A stretch of 64,000 bases of DNA from Tribonema minus (GCA_017506865.1 JAFCMP010000112.1:124001-188000); one strand, 5' to 3'; positions 17,516 to 29,465 are shown, counted from the first letter of the stretch. A program made the numbers and translations. The notes: generated by a model from the letters alone, not told the origin.

Positions 17516-20500
17516 TCAAACAGTGTCGTCGTCCAACCCGGTCGAATCAAGATCTGCTGCTATGCTTTGAAGATTCTCATTGCTCTTGCTTTGCTCTGCT
17601 GTCAAGCGATCCAGCAAGGATTGCTTAAGACCCTCAATCATATTCCTAGCCTCTGAAACGGAGGGAGACTTCCTGATATTCTTTATCACCCCGGCAAAAA
17701 CGGCATCTGCTGCAACCCTGTATTCATCACATACGCTAGCCAGCGCTGTCCCACTGCACCAGATGGCTTATTGCAAGGTGCACAAACTCAGGCCTGGTGT
17801 AAGCCTCAATGCGAGCTTGCCTGTCACTGTTGAAGAGCTGTATGTCACCTGCACACTCTAGTACTGCGGGCTTGGCAAGGCTTTCACAGCACCTTTGCAT
17901 GCCCCGCCAAAAGGTTGTTGCATCCAGCAGCGCTACATAAATGTTGTCAAATGCCCAGCAGGCCATCTCTAGTGCCGCTTGGGTAGACTGAGCGACAGCC
18001 TTCTCCTCCACATGTGCTGAGAGGCGGGCAGTAAGTCCGGCTATCTCACCTAGCGCAGCATTGTTCTTAAGCTCCTGGACCAGTTCACGTTTGTAGCTCA
18101 GCAATATTCGACGCTGTGCATTAGCAGCGGCTGCCTCGTCTGCTGCTCGGTTGGACACGTTTGCAACATCCTCCCTTACAGCCGACATGGCATGACGCAA
18201 AGCTTCTGCTGCAGCTGTGAGGGCCTGTTGAGCGCCATCCACTTTCGAAACCGCTTGCTCGTGCTTGACTCTTGCAATCTCCTGTTCACGTTGCGCGGTG
18301 GCAAGATCGGCAGTTGCAGTCTGGACTGCTGACGCACTGCCAGCAGCCTGTGCTTCTAGGAGCACTGTGCGACAGGAATCAACTTTCTGAGCTGCAACAT
18401 GCGCATCCACCTCGGCTTGATCCTTAGCGCCCTGCAGTTCTTCAAGCTTCCGAGCAGCAGCAGCATGATGCTGAGTCTCCGGCAATTCTGAAGGAATGCC
18501 GGCGCTGTCCGACGGCGTTGGGTCCATTGCTTGACTGTCGGGGTTGCGGTTGCGTCCGAACAGCATGGCCGGACCTCCAACGGCGGCCCCGCCGATGCCG
18601 GCCATCGCATTGCCGAGGCCAGCCATCGCGCCGCCTAAGCCGGCACCAATAGCCCCTGCAATGGCATTCACGATGCTGGCTGCATGGGCTCGACCTGCAG
18701 CAAAAGTGTTCAGCAGACAAATGAGCAATATTACGGCCAGGAGTCCGCATCAACATATCTATATTGTACATGCATGACCCAGCAGTTGAGATCAGTTTTT
18801 TTGAAGCAGGTTATGTGACCTGGCACGTGTCAGCAGGAGGCGCGCATCGGGATGGCTCTTGCACAGTGACAAGATTGAGGCAGGCCATACGAAACACTGG
18901 CCTTATGCTTATTTTGTGAACTGTGCATTTTGCAAAGTCCATACGCTTGTGATCAAGAGGTGATGAACACTATATCTTCCGTGTATCAAAAGTAAGAAAA
19001 TGCACTTTCGTTCTCAGCGGCATGAACAGTCAAATAGCATGGCGTTCAACAATGAGCCCATGAGTGGCAATGGCGTTAACTTAAGCAGTCACCGACTTAA
19101 GGCTTTCTGTTTGAATGTATGATTATCTGTGTCAACAAAAGGGCAAGGCTGAGGCAGTGTGGCTGAATTGCAACAGCAGCTGAGCAAGGACATCATTGGT
19201 CAGGGGAAGGTGACGGTACACGGTCTGACAGAATGCAACGCCGCGCCATGTTTGGCTGTTACATATTAAAATGTTGTTTGAGGGTCAGAAGACAATCAAA
19301 TGACGTGATGAGCAATTGCGAGGCCATTTCTCATCATGAGTCGGAGACTGAGAAGCGTGAACAGCGCCTTGCTTATGCATTTGGCGTGGAAAATGTGACA
19401 TTTGATAACCTGTCAAGTCAACCACAGAACCAGGCTGAGCTACTGTGCAGAAACGCGGGGACGATGGTGCCGACTGAAGAGGACATACGACTAAGGGTGT
19501 TTCCAACTACCACTTGTCCTCTGCATAATACCGTCACAGATCAAGATCTCCAGAGGAAACGCATCACAAGCGATTAAAATTCAATGGGATGTTAGGGATG
19601 AGAAATGCTATATTGAAGTGTGACAGTAGTACGACAGCAGGAATGTTTCACCACCAGGCGCTCAAATCCCCTTAACGTTAAGTTAATGGTGATGAGTGGT
19701 GCATCCACCGAATTCGACGGCTTGCCTTGGCAGTTTGTACTCAAGCGCGCCAATGACGAGGAGCAAGAGACAGAGGTGTGTAGTGTGACCTGTGCCACAA
19801 GCCGTCAGGCGGACGTTGTTCAAGCGGTATTGCCAGGCATCGCAAGTGGAAAGCCACGATGACATTCAACCGCGTTGAGCGCAACTTGCAAGCCCTACTC
19901 AGCAAGTGCCTACCCACGCCAAATAGACCGCACGCCGTTTAGAGCCTCGGCCAACAAGGATTTGTGTGGACATCGTGTTGCTTATTTGCTTGCAAGGGCA
20001 TAGCGCTGTGACAGTCGCGCATCTGTGCCTGTCTGTCGGCAGCTTCACAGCACTTTCGGCACGGGTCATGGCGTTAACACAGACAGGAGGAAATGTAATG
20101 AGCGGGGTGGAAGCTGATGTGGACCGGCGTGGAGACGGCTGGTAGCCACTCATAAGACACCTTAGCTCGCATTTGAGCTTGTGTGAGAAACAGGCACTTT
20201 CGCGCACCTTGCGGGAATAATCTCAATAAGACAATTTTGCGTCTGACCTGCAGCAACATCCGCCCGCTTTGTTTCGCGCTCTATATCTTCCGCGACGTCC
20301 TTCAGCTGCTTTTCGATGTCTTCCCGCATGGCCTTCTTGCTCGCACTTTGAGCCTCCATCGCCACCCTTGCCTTCCCGAGCTCCTTTTGCAGCTCCACTT
20401 GGTCTGTCACCGCCTGACGCGCTGCAGTCGAGTCGCCCCTGGTGAGGTCACGCAGTTTTTTGTACTCGCTGGCTAGCTCATCGCAGCTCGTCGCCATGCG

Positions 20501-21238
20501 TTCTGCGATCCCAGCGCAGCGCTTGACCTTGGTGATCGCCGCGTCCTCTTGGCCTTCGAGTAGATGCCTGTAGGCTCCAATGAGATATTGGACGACGTTG
20601 TTGCTGCCGTCTCTGAGTTTGATCATCGTCAAGGACGACTCCTGGCAAAGCTCCGCCAGATCAAACTGTCTGTTTGCCACATTCGACGACAGCTGTGTGC
20701 CTTGCACTCCACAATAGGCCAGAAACATCATGTCTCCCGCGCGATCGAGGTCGTTCATGAGCGTGTTGAGATGGACGTTTTGCAGCACGTCTTCTTTTGC
20801 CTCCGTCACCCAGGGTGAGTTTTTGTCGGGTACGGCGACCAAACTGTACGATACATTGCTCTGGACCAACGTGCCAGCGGCGTCCACACCCTTAAAGGCG
20901 ATGCCATGGCGTATGGTTGAAGGTGGCGCGAGGGTAGATACATCGGCAGGCGCGCGCGACGTCACATGCGCCCGCCGTGCATCTCTCTGCAAACGCTCCT
21001 CTGCATCGGTGGGCGGTGCGTAAATGTCGTAATAGATCATGATATTATTGATCTCGCTTCGAACCTTACGCCACCACTCGGACGAGGCTTCGTCGGCGTT
21101 GACTCCAAAAAAGTGCTGAAGGCAGTAGCAGCATAAGAGAGTCTTTCCTTCCGCGACTTCAGCGTACTCCATCAGGCGCACGCCATCGCGAGATGGGATA
21201 CGGCAGTTTTCTGGCCCAACTTCCTCCAGGGGCTTCAC
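17516..21238 (-). CDS. Two-exon helical protein: coiled coil, Gly/Ala hydrophobic segment, coiled coil
   Basis: Exon A runs from an acceptor (CTGGCAG|) at 21238 to 20248 (GCTGCAG|GTCAGA). Exon B starts at 18694 (TTTTGCTGCAG|). The junction gives DVAAG-RAHAAS in a consistent phase and removes a ~1.55-kb intron. Exon A encodes an N-terminal globular part (first ATG 21172) and long heptad-rich helices (QKELGKARVAMEAQ, MREDIEKQLKDVAEDIERET). Exon B starts with a Gly/Ala-rich hydrophobic stretch (IVNAIAGAIGAGLGGAMAGL, then more small residues), followed by a second long coiled coil. Helix bundle, glycine-rich hydrophobic hairpin, helix bundle is the layout of alpha-helical membrane-inserting or pore-forming proteins, but also of other membrane coiled-coil proteins. 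The second coiled coil is broken by a frame change near 17740. After it the coding continues (CDEYRVAADAVFAGVIKNIR ...) to TGA at 17516. Upstream exons may exist. Confidence 0.6.
18695..20247 (-). other. Intron of the helical-protein gene
   Basis: This is a 1.55-kb GT-AG intron predicted from matching phase and meaningful peptide on both sides. It contains only short open frames on both strands (for example near 19233-19577 and 19620-19862, +) with no recognisable domain. I see no supported nested gene. Confidence 0.55.
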
Positions 21239-21264
21239 CTGCCAGCGCCGCGGTCTGAGGACGC

Positions 21265-21593
21265 TTACATCGTTGTCACTTTGTTGTTGGTGTAGTACAC
21301 TCGCACTTGCCCCCCGAAGCCCTCACTTTCTGCGCTCCCGCAAAGCCCTGCTTTGCACGCGGTGCATAGCATGGCGGTGTGAGATAAGCCAGAGATGTGG
21401 GCACACAGCTTACATTGACGTGGGAGGTCAGCGAGAGCAGACGACTGTTCAACACACCCGCAGCAGCCGAAAATGCCACTGTGACGACCACACAGTGGAA
21501 GCACTTCTGTGCACCCGCAGTGCTGCACTCAACACAGACGGTTGCAGAGCGTGCGGGTGGTGCATAAACGGGTCGGCTACACCAGCTTGGCAT
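21265..21593 (-). CDS. Possible Cys-rich exon upstream of the helical-protein gene
   Basis: Two - strand frames over this stretch are rich in paired cysteines, for instance CKLCAHISG followed by LCTACKAGLCG in one frame and CVECSTAGAQKCFHC in the other. Such C-x2-C pairs would suit a zinc-binding module. No phase-compatible splice to the exon at 21238 was found: the obvious GTAAGC donor leaves only ~30 nt and would create a stop. It may be part of the same gene with an undetected junction, or non-coding. Confidence 0.25.
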
Positions 21594-22097
21594 TGATATG
21601 CTGATGTGGCTTTAGTCATCAGCAATGATTGAGTTACTTATAGTGTACTCATTATAAAACGTGCTACTAATGCTGCGTTGCTCGAACGATTGGACCGGTG
21701 ACAGCTCCGAAAGGTTGTCGTCCACCAGTAGGCGTTGGGCAGACCCGGCGGAATTGCTCTCAGATAGCGTTATCACGATATCCTGTGGCGGACCCAGAGC
21801 GGCTCAGCAACAGGTCAGCTATGTGCAAGTCCTTAGCCGCCCGCCAGTCACGCCAGTCACAGACGTGCTTGCTTCCTTCCCGAGTTATGCACCTTTACAC
21901 CGCCAGTACTGCAAGTGCCGATAAAATCGTTGGCCCCCTTTCATGGCTCAGCCACCCGACTTCCTGTCTTCACCTTGTGGCCATCCGGCGCCAGTATGCG
22001 CTGGCTGCCTTCTTGCTCATCTCCTCCACTGTTCAGCCACTGAGGTACCTCTCTCTCTCTTCGTGGCTTCGTCAGTGCAGGCCCGACGGACGAGAGC

Positions 22098-22538
22098 ATG
22101 AGCTGCGTCGCGAGCGTGATGCGTTGCGGACAGAAAGACGGCGGTGTGATAAGCACTGTTCCGTGCAGCCACTGCGAAATTCCATTGCCATATGGTAACA
22201 GGATAAGGGCTTACGGCCGTGATGGCGACCCGCGCATGGAAGGCTCTAATTTGACCGTTTTTTGCGTCGTTGGCGCTCAGACAACACAGACAACATACAC
22301 TGGCACGGCGGCTCTAGGCCCTAAGCCCACCGGTACAATCGGGGCTGCACAAACTGCCACCAATTACTGCAAGCTGCTTTACCTGAAGAAGTGCGCCCAT
22401 GCAGGATACACATGCCTCACCTGCTTTCTAGATGAAAAAAAGCCTACATCTCCCCCTCCTCCTGATCACAGTGCCCTGTGGGCTGAGTGCAACACTCTGA
22501 GTACGTGGCACTTGTTCGACATTGAAAAGCGATTGTAG
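22098..22538 (+). CDS. Uncharacterised Cys-containing open frame
   Basis: The open frame starts at an ATG at 22098. It contains CSHCEIP near the start and YCKLLYLKKCAHAGYTCLTC in the second half, then a Pro-rich linker and a final AECNTLSTWHLFDIEKRL. The spaced cysteines suggest a zinc-binding or disulfide-bonded domain, but I recognise no family. An exon beginning at a CAG (about 22128) is also possible. From 22540 to 23770 I see no supported gene. Confidence 0.3.
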   Translation: MSCVASVMRCGQKDGGVISTVPCSHCEIPLPYGNRIRAYGRDGDPRMEGSNLTVFCVVGAQTTQTTYTGTAALGPKPTGTIGAAQTATNYCKLLYLKKCAHAGYTCLTCFLDEKKPTSPPPPDHSALWAECNTLSTWHLFDIEKRL

Positions 22539-23773
22539 CAATGCTCATCGGGTCGCTCCTGGCAATTCGCCACTGCCCACGGCATCGCCTTGACAGGCCA
22601 CTTTAGCGTTGGCACTGAGTGGTACGGTTTCTGCAGGGTCGTGCTTGATGTTAATGTAGGTATAGGTAGTACATCGCATGGCCCTGTTGCGAGTCTTTTA
22701 GCAGGAAATACGCGGCAAAGTCCATCAGGCGGCGGTACTGGTTCTGTAATACGGCACTAGAGCGATTGTGTGAATGCAAGATGTGTCTCACTACTCTCTT
22801 CTTGTGTACCTCACTGCATTGCATGCTGCTGTTGCTTGCTGGCGGTGCATACCAAATGTGTTCTCGTATATTTGGAGCGTGGATGTGCTAAGGCATCTAC
22901 TGCCATTTCAACCAAGTCAACTCAACATGAGAATCGCTTTAGACAACACCACATGACATCTGCGGCAATAGGTAATGGTGCAAATATTGTTCAGCGCTGC
23001 AGGCTATGATGATAGGTTCGTATGGCGTTTGTTGTTCACCGCAGCGGTGGTTCTAATCAGCTTGCCTGCGGTGCGGTCATTGGCTCACCACAACTTGCGC
23101 CATAGTGTGATGCACATGTGTCGGCCATGTTATTTTTCATTGGTGTAGCATGTCACACTGTTGCATTGAGCTGTCGAGGAACATGCAATGCTCTCTAAGC
23201 CGTCGTACTCTGCCTTTGTCCAGTTACAGCGAAGGACTTTGCGATTGACAGCTGGCAGTAAACTTCGCTGGCGCAGTGCAGACTGTATTCAACAGCATCG
23301 AAATTGCCATCATAAGCATCGTGTCAGTACGCGTCCAATAGATGTGGCTCCTTAGCTTAAACTTTGTACATGTGTCAAATTTTTTGTAGCTGCGTCATGG
23401 AGTTTCCGAAAGTATAAGTACACTGCACACGGCACTTGCTCTCCATTGCTGAATTAAACCACCAAAATTTTGGCATCTGAGTATGGCCACCTGGAGGGCA
23501 TCCAATTTTTTTCAATAGGCACACGAAGACGGCTGCAGGTGGAACCCCGGCATTGCTCACTGCTGCAATCAGGCATGGGCAGATCAAGATGGCGGGATGG
23601 ACGATAGCCGAAGGATGTTCCTTCAATGCGTCGACACTGAATGCAGCAACAACCAGCGAACATGTAGAGCATGACGAAATGCGCACAAGTCATTCGAAGT
23701 GAGGCAGTGTAACGAGCGACATGCAAAAACGCAGCGCACAAACCGAAACCGAGGCATAGTGTAGCATTGAACA

Positions 23774-25549
23774 TCATCTTCTGGCGCGGGGCATGCGCTC
23801 CTGCAGCCTTGCGCGATGTTCTAGCTCAGCATCATACCTTGCCCGAAGCTCGTGGTTCTCTTTCTGGAGCTGGTGCAGACGAGCGCGAACGCGGTCATTG
23901 TGCTCAGCCATATGGAACAATGCATCACTCTCACGACTGTATTTGCCAACAAAAATGCCCCTTGCTCTGCACATGCCTGTAACTTGTGCCCACAACTCAT
24001 ACCTCTCATTAGCCAAGGCATCGCGTGCAACTTTCAGCGCTGCTACCTCCTGCCTCAGATGCTGTTCATCCTCCCTCAGCGACCGACTCTCCTCTAGATG
24101 CTCCGCTCTCATGTCCTCCAGCCGTGTAAGCCAACGGCTCTGCACATCCTGCATGTCCGCCGCCGTCGCCTCCGCGGCTTCTACGCTGGCGCGCAGACGC
24201 TGTGTGTCCTCCTCTGCTGCCTCGCGCGCACGCCTGTCTAGCACCTTCTGCAGCACGTCCGTGCCGTGCTGAGTGTAGATGTGCTGCATGGTAGCCAGCG
24301 CCTGCTGCGGGGCGCCAGAGGCGAGTGTGCTGACGATCTGGCGCACATCCTGCTCGCCGCCATGTGTTATAGCGTGCGCGACGTGCGTCGCAGCTGCCTC
24401 CATGATGTGGGACAGCATGGCACTGTTGTTAAGGCCAAAGCCCCCTTGAACGACGTGACCGGGGAGCTCGATGTCTGACACCACCGGCCACAGCGTACGC
24501 ACCCCCGCATTGTTTGTTATGATGGTCCACCGATCCGTGTACACGTTGCCGGAGTGGTCCTTCGGCAGACTCATGCGGTTTCCGGTGGAAGCCCTAGGCA
24601 GCGACGTGTGGAAGTGCTGCACGGCAAAAGAGCTGCTCATCCTCCCCATTGTGCTGAAGAACGACTTCAGGCCGTCGCGAGTCGGTTTGCATCCGCCTCC
24701 GAGGTGCACAAACAGGAAGAAGGACGGGGCTAAAGCTCCGCTGCGCGTAGCCATGGCGACCGCCGCAGCATCCACCACGTTGCACAGCAGCGCCGTGGTG
24801 CGTATGCGTGCACAGATCGTCTGCGTATCGGCGTGTGGAAACAGCTGCCATGAGGGGTTCCGTGCGTCCTCAACTTCCGCGACAGACCAACCCTCCTCTT
24901 CCTGGTGGCGAAGATCCGTGAGGCGGTGTTCGGAGAAGATGAAGTATGTGCCGCTGCCTGTCGTCTTGACGTACGCAACGTCGTGGAGGCTGTTGTCGGG
25001 CAGCCGCTTCTGGAACAGCAGAGGGTGGTAGTTGATCTGGACGATGTAGCCGCCCCACTGCTGTGGCAGCCGCTGCTGCTGGTTCGCCACGAACTGCTGC
25101 AGGCGTGGGTACCCGTTGTTGAACGCCTGGAACACGTCCGGATCGACCGAAATGCGAGCGACGGTTGCGGCAGTTCCTTGAGCAAACGGAACCAGTGTAC
25201 CGGCAGCCGTTGCGGGTACCGGTACCAGCGACAACTGCGCAGCAGCCGGTGGAAACAACCGTCGTATCTCGTTCTGACCGGCAATCATGCTGCTGGCCTC
25301 CGGCTGCACGAGCGTGATGGTGTCGCCGACCTGTTGCTGCCTCAAGGCAGCTGCTATCTCCTTATAGTGGGCACGGCAGCTGCGGTTTGTCATGCTGATT
25401 AACACCGATTTATGTAGCCCAGGCACAACGGCCTTTGTGGAGGGCACACCTCGCGCAGCTTGCAATACCAGCTCCGCTGCTGCGGGTATATCGCTGATGT
25501 ACTCCAGCCGGTAAGCGCTGCACTTGTACGGATCCTTGTTGGACGACAT
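23774..25549 (-). CDS. Intronless 591-residue protein with C-terminal coiled coil, unknown family
   Basis: ATG 25549 lies in a good context (CACCATGTCG) and the frame is open for 591 codons without introns. The first ~430 residues look globular, with balanced hydrophobic content and conserved-looking turns such as NGYPRLQQF, YIVQINYHPLLFQ, GSGTYFIFSEHRLTDL and FFLFVHLGGGCKPTRDG. From ~430 to the end there is a strong coiled coil (KVLDRRAREAAEEDTQRLRA, RLHQLQKENHELRARYDAEL). No catalytic motif that I know is evident. A late hydrophilic tail with basic residues ends the protein at 23774. Being intronless among split genes, it resembles the 9-15 kb block and could share its origin, which is inference. 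Confidence 0.65.
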   Translation of the reverse strand: MSSNKDPYKCSAYRLEYISDIPAAAELVLQAARGVPSTKAVVPGLHKSVLISMTNRSCRAHYKEIAAALRQQQVGDTITLVQPEASSMIAGQNEIRRLFPPAAAQLSLVPVPATAAGTLVPFAQGTAATVARISVDPDVFQAFNNGYPRLQQFVANQQQRLPQQWGGYIVQINYHPLLFQKRLPDNSLHDVAYVKTTGSGTYFIFSEHRLTDLRHQEEEGWSVAEVEDARNPSWQLFPHADTQTICARIRTTALLCNVVDAAAVAMATRSGALAPSFFLFVHLGGGCKPTRDGLKSFFSTMGRMSSSFAVQHFHTSLPRASTGNRMSLPKDHSGNVYTDRWTIITNNAGVRTLWPVVSDIELPGHVVQGGFGLNNSAMLSHIMEAAATHVAHAITHGGEQDVRQIVSTLASGAPQQALATMQHIYTQHGTDVLQKVLDRRAREAAEEDTQRLRASVEAAEATAADMQDVQSRWLTRLEDMRAEHLEESRSLREDEQHLRQEVAALKVARDALANERYELWAQVTGMCRARGIFVGKYSRESDALFHMAEHNDRVRARLHQLQKENHELRARYDAELEHRARLQERMPRARR

Positions 25550-25849
25550 GGTGCTTGCAGCGGTGTCAGCAGCAGCAGTGGAGCCGGTGATGGTGTGCTC
25601 TGTGCTCGACCGCCACCCTGACAGCTGTACCGCAAGCGCTCACCGCCTCTATCTCAAAGAGCGCTTTGTTCCTCAGCCCACTGCCGCCTAGTGTTGAAAA
25701 CGTTTCAAGGGGTGTCTGCAAATTGTTCTGGAACGCGGGGGGTGTCGGCTGCTGCTGCTGCTGCTGGTGGCGGCTGTGAAACCACATGACCGTTAATGTT
25801 ACAGTAATTGGTCTTTCCAAGGAGGGGAGTGCAGCAAGTTGTGTTCTCA

Positions 25850-27200
25850 GTCCCTGACCTGCAGCCGCGAGCCCGAGAGCTGCGCCGCGAGCTCGGTGTC
25901 CCGCGAGCTCTCACAACACAAACTTCTTTTCCCAGGCCTCTGACGCATTCTTTCAAACTGTCTTGAAGGGTGTATCTACAAAAACAGTTGTCTGGACCCG
26001 AGAGCTGAAGATGAGCTGTCGGGCTCTCGGGCTCTCGGGTGTCGGCTGCTGCTGGCGGGTGTCTACAGCATAACCTTTGTTGTTGTTGGCCTCGTCAAGG
26101 CGACCAGCATCGGTGATGCCATACCATCTTTAAGCGTCAGAAGGAGGCCCGAGAGCTACGCCGCGAGCTCGGTTCGCCGCGAGCTCTCACAACACGAAGT
26201 TCTTTTCCGCTGGAGGCCTCTGACGCATTCTTTCAAGCTGTCACAAAGGGTGTGTCTACAAAAAAGTACTGGACCCGAGAGCTGAAGATGAGCTCGCGCG
26301 GGTCTCGGGTGTCGGCTGCTGCTGGCGGGTTTCTAAGCATGACCTTTGTTGTTGTTGGCCTCGTCAAGGCGACCAGCATCGGTGATGCCATACCATCTTT
26401 AAGCGTCACAAGGAGGCCCGAGAGCTACGCCGCGAGCTCGGTTCGCCGCGAGCTCGCTCTCACAACACAAACTTCTTTTCCCAGGCCTCTGACGCATTCT
26501 TTCAAGCTGTCACAAAGGGTGTGTCTACAAAAAAGTTGTCTGGACCCGAGAGCTGAGTCCGACAGATGAGCTCGCGGGTCTCGGGTGTCGGCTGCTGTTG
26601 GCGGGTTTCTAAAGCATGACCTTTGTTGTTAGTGGCCTCGTCAAGGCGACCAGCATCGGTGATGCCATAGCATCTTCAAGCGTCACAAGGAGGCCCGAGA
26701 GCTGCGCCGCGAGCTCGGTTCGCCTCGAGCTCTCACAACACAAACTTCTTTTCCCAGGCCTCTGACGCATTCTTTCAAGCTGTCACAAAGTGTGTGTCTA
26801 CAAAAAAGTTGTCTGGACCCGAGAGCTGAAGATGAGCTCGCGGGTCTCGGGTGTCGGCTGCTGCCGGCGGGTTTCTAAAGCATGACCTTTGTTGTTGTTG
26901 GCCTCGTCAAGGCGACCAGCATCGGTGATGCCATAGCATCTTCAAGTTCAAGCGTCACAAAGGGAGGCCCGAGAGCTGCGCCGCGAGCTCGGTGTTCGCC
27001 TCCAGCTCTCACAACGCAAACTTCTTTTCCCAGGCCTCTGACGCATTCTTTCAAACTGTCACAAAGGGTGTGTCTACAAAGAAGTTGTCTGGACCCGAGA
27101 GCTGAAGATGAGCTCGCGGATCTCGGGTGTCGGCTGCTGCTGGCGGGTTTCTAAGGCATGACCTTTGTTGTTGTTGGCCTCGTCAAGGCGACCAGCAGTG
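25850..27200. repeat. ~270-bp tandem satellite, five copies
   Basis: The word GACCTTTGTTGTTGTTGGCC (or close variants) occurs at about 26073, 26342, 26619, 26884 and 27161, intervals 265-277 bp. Each unit also contains CTGGACCCGAGAGCTGAAGA, TCGGGTGTCGGCTGCTGCTG, AAGGCGACCAGCATCGGTGA, a GAGAGCTGCGCCGCGAGCTC block and CAGGCCTCTGACGCATTCTT. The copies differ by small indels not in multiples of three, so no frame is shared across all units. In one frame the GAGAGCTGCGCCGCGAGCTC block reads like coiled-coil residues (EARELRREL). The array may therefore have grown from a duplicated exon plus intron. Confidence 0.85.
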
Positions 27201-28080
27201 GTGATGTTTTGTGACTGCTGCGATCCATACCTTTGTTGATGGTTCTACTTCAAGTTCTTTTGGGCAACCTGCACCGGTGGTTGTAGCTGTCGTTACCTGT
27301 TGCATTAGAGGACTTAAGGCGCGAGATGCAGATGATACTACAGGAGCGGGCGTGCAAGATTGAAAAACATGGCTCACTGCCCTACTTGCAGCCAAGAAGG
27401 CGTTGCAGAACTACCGGTGGTGGCAGAGCTATAGCCTGCCTTGAAATTGGCGACGGAGGCGCAACAATGCAGGCAAGGGCAAGAAGTGTGCGCACCACCA
27501 TCCTTGATGAAATGCAGCAAGTCAGCATGCAGACATGTGCAGGAGAAGCCTGACACCACCGTTAATACATGGTGGCCTACTCTTCTCTGTCTTGAGGCTG
27601 AAACATGTTGAGCCCTCATGTAGGGGATGCTCCGACCTCCATCAAACTGATACCCTGCTGATAGCTTAAAGCTTACCCTCTTGCAGTTCCTTTAGCTTAC
27701 GCTGGTGCGCTACTCTCCTACACAGTGCAGGATTGGTGCAGCCTCACACCATCATCTGATTTGATTTGATCATTCACGATTCAACATCAACCTAAAGGAG
27801 GCTTTTCTGCTCTTGCTTTTGCACGCCACGTTTGTTCTACCGAGCGGTAGACATCTGGAGGGAGTGGTTCATCTCTTCCCTCAAGGCACAAAGGCAGGCA
27901 GTTACACGCTCATGAGGAGGACTTGTTTAAGCTGGAAATTCAACAGCAATTGCAAGACACCACTGTGTGAGGGACACCCCCCTACACAGTCAGCCCGTCA
28001 GCCCCCCAATGGTTCCAGCCTCCATAATCACAGCAGAACATGCCGCTCCATGTCAACTTTAGCTGCAGATATCCCGGTCG

Positions 28081-28385
28081 CCTAGCGCCTAACGACTAGG
28101 CGCGCCAGCCAAGGCCTTGACTTATTGGCAAATGTGATTTCAGTGCAACAGAACTCATAGGAGATCGTGATGTGTAGCCTTTTTGTTTGCTATCAAAAAA
28201 CAAAACAGTGGCGCCTAGGCGCTAGGCGCGCCAGGCAAGGCCTCGACTTACTGCCACATTTAATTTCAAACAGAACTCATAGGAAATCCTGATCTGTAGC
28301 CTTCTGGTTTGCTCTAAAAAAACACACAGGTCAGCCTAAATGGCAGCGGCGGCGCCTAGGCGCTAGGCGCTAGGTGTAGGCGCAG
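28081..28385. repeat. GC-rich palindromic repeat, period ~126 bp
   Basis: GGCGCGCCAGSCAAGGCC-type sequence occurs at 28099 and 28225, followed in both by CTTA, a CAGAACTCATAGGA block and TGTAGCC. Each unit opens with self-complementary CGCCTAGGCGCTAGGCG-like sequence, and a third, truncated start lies at about 28350. Such hairpin-forming units suggest a decayed non-autonomous transposon or tandem MITE. Confidence 0.65.
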
Positions 28386-28619
28386 GCATTCTTTTGGATG
28401 ACGACAGGAGTTTGCAGCTGAGGACCCGAGGACGGTAACGGGTCCGGTTCGGAATCAGAAGACAGAGAAGAGAGTCTTCTGGTGCCAGCAGCGCGCAGCA
28501 GCTGAAGATCGGACAACGGCGTCATGTGTCCGCTATCAGAAGACAATGATAAGTGCCTCCTCTCGGTTGTATGGCTGTGACAGTGTCGTCAGCATTATGA
28601 GATCCTTCTCTGCCTGCAG

Positions 28620-29465
28620 CGCCCAGTCCAGAATCAGAGGATGACCAGAAGCCAGAAACAGAGGACAGAGACGACGAGCGTCTTCTGTTGGCACTTTCCG
28701 GTGCGGAGTCAGAAAACACTGACATTGCGCCAGGTGGGTCGCCGCCTTCAGCATAATGAAGTCCTTGACTCAGTCTCTGTGGGCGATCAGCACAGGCTCA
28801 GCGTCGCCCCCTGCCTCACCGAAACCGACACGCTGTCTTCTTCAGAGGGTTTTGGAGTGGATACAGCGTGCTGTCCCTCCCCCTTCTGAGAAGCGAGAAC
28901 GTGTTGCGCACAGTACTTGTCGCTCCTATTTCGCAATTTTAGCTGGCTTGTTGCGTGACGTGCAGCAAAAGAGTGGATCGCTGATATCCTACTCTTCGAC
29001 ACAGGTTCGCCGGAAAAACCTGCTGCGTGCTGGAATTGTTTGTCGTATTGTTGGATAGTTGTTTTCCAGTTGCTGAGTGTTATTCGCCTGTCTTTCCATT
29101 GCGTTATGTCGCCAAGGTGTGGGTCGTGTTCCAACTTCAATGGCGTGGTGCTTGTCGGAATGAATAGTGATGTTGTCGGAGAGATGCCCTATGTCTTTGT
29201 GTTGCTCGTTGATGGTTTTGCCGTGTTTATCCGCTGCCTCAGATGCGTCTTGCGCTCTGGGTGGCCGCTGTGGCTCACCTCGGCTAGCTGGCTCTCAGCG
29301 GAAGGATCAGGTTCGTCGTCCGGAAGCCTCGGTATGCCAAAATGACTTGGGTGGTGGTGCCTGGAGATGGTGAACAGCAGAGCAGCAGTGACACTGACAC
29401 AGTTTGGCTCGGTGGTGGGGAGGTAGCTCCAGCAGCAGTGCTTCTAGTGCCAGGGAAGAAGAGGT
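28620..29465 (+). CDS. Possible split gene with an acidic first block
   Basis: A segment between AG at about 28620 and GTGGGT at about 28733 reads PSPESEDDQKPETEDRDDER then LLLALSGAESENTDIAP, an acidic peptide ended by a plausible donor. A partial relative (GSESEDREESLL) lies 179 bp upstream at about 28441. Further possible coding blocks follow (28850-29057, and 29340-29460 reading VVVPGDGEQQSSSDTDTV and ending in a Lys-Lys-Arg before GTGAAC). I do not recognise the product, and the splice chain is not proven. Acidic N-termini of this kind are common in transposase and chromatin proteins, but no catalytic domain is visible. Confidence 0.25.

Noticed and set aside
21242..21271. A 30-nt GTAAGC...GGCAG intron joining the Cys-rich frame to the helical-protein exon.
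   Set aside because: The joined reading creates a TGA stop at the junction and the length is implausible.
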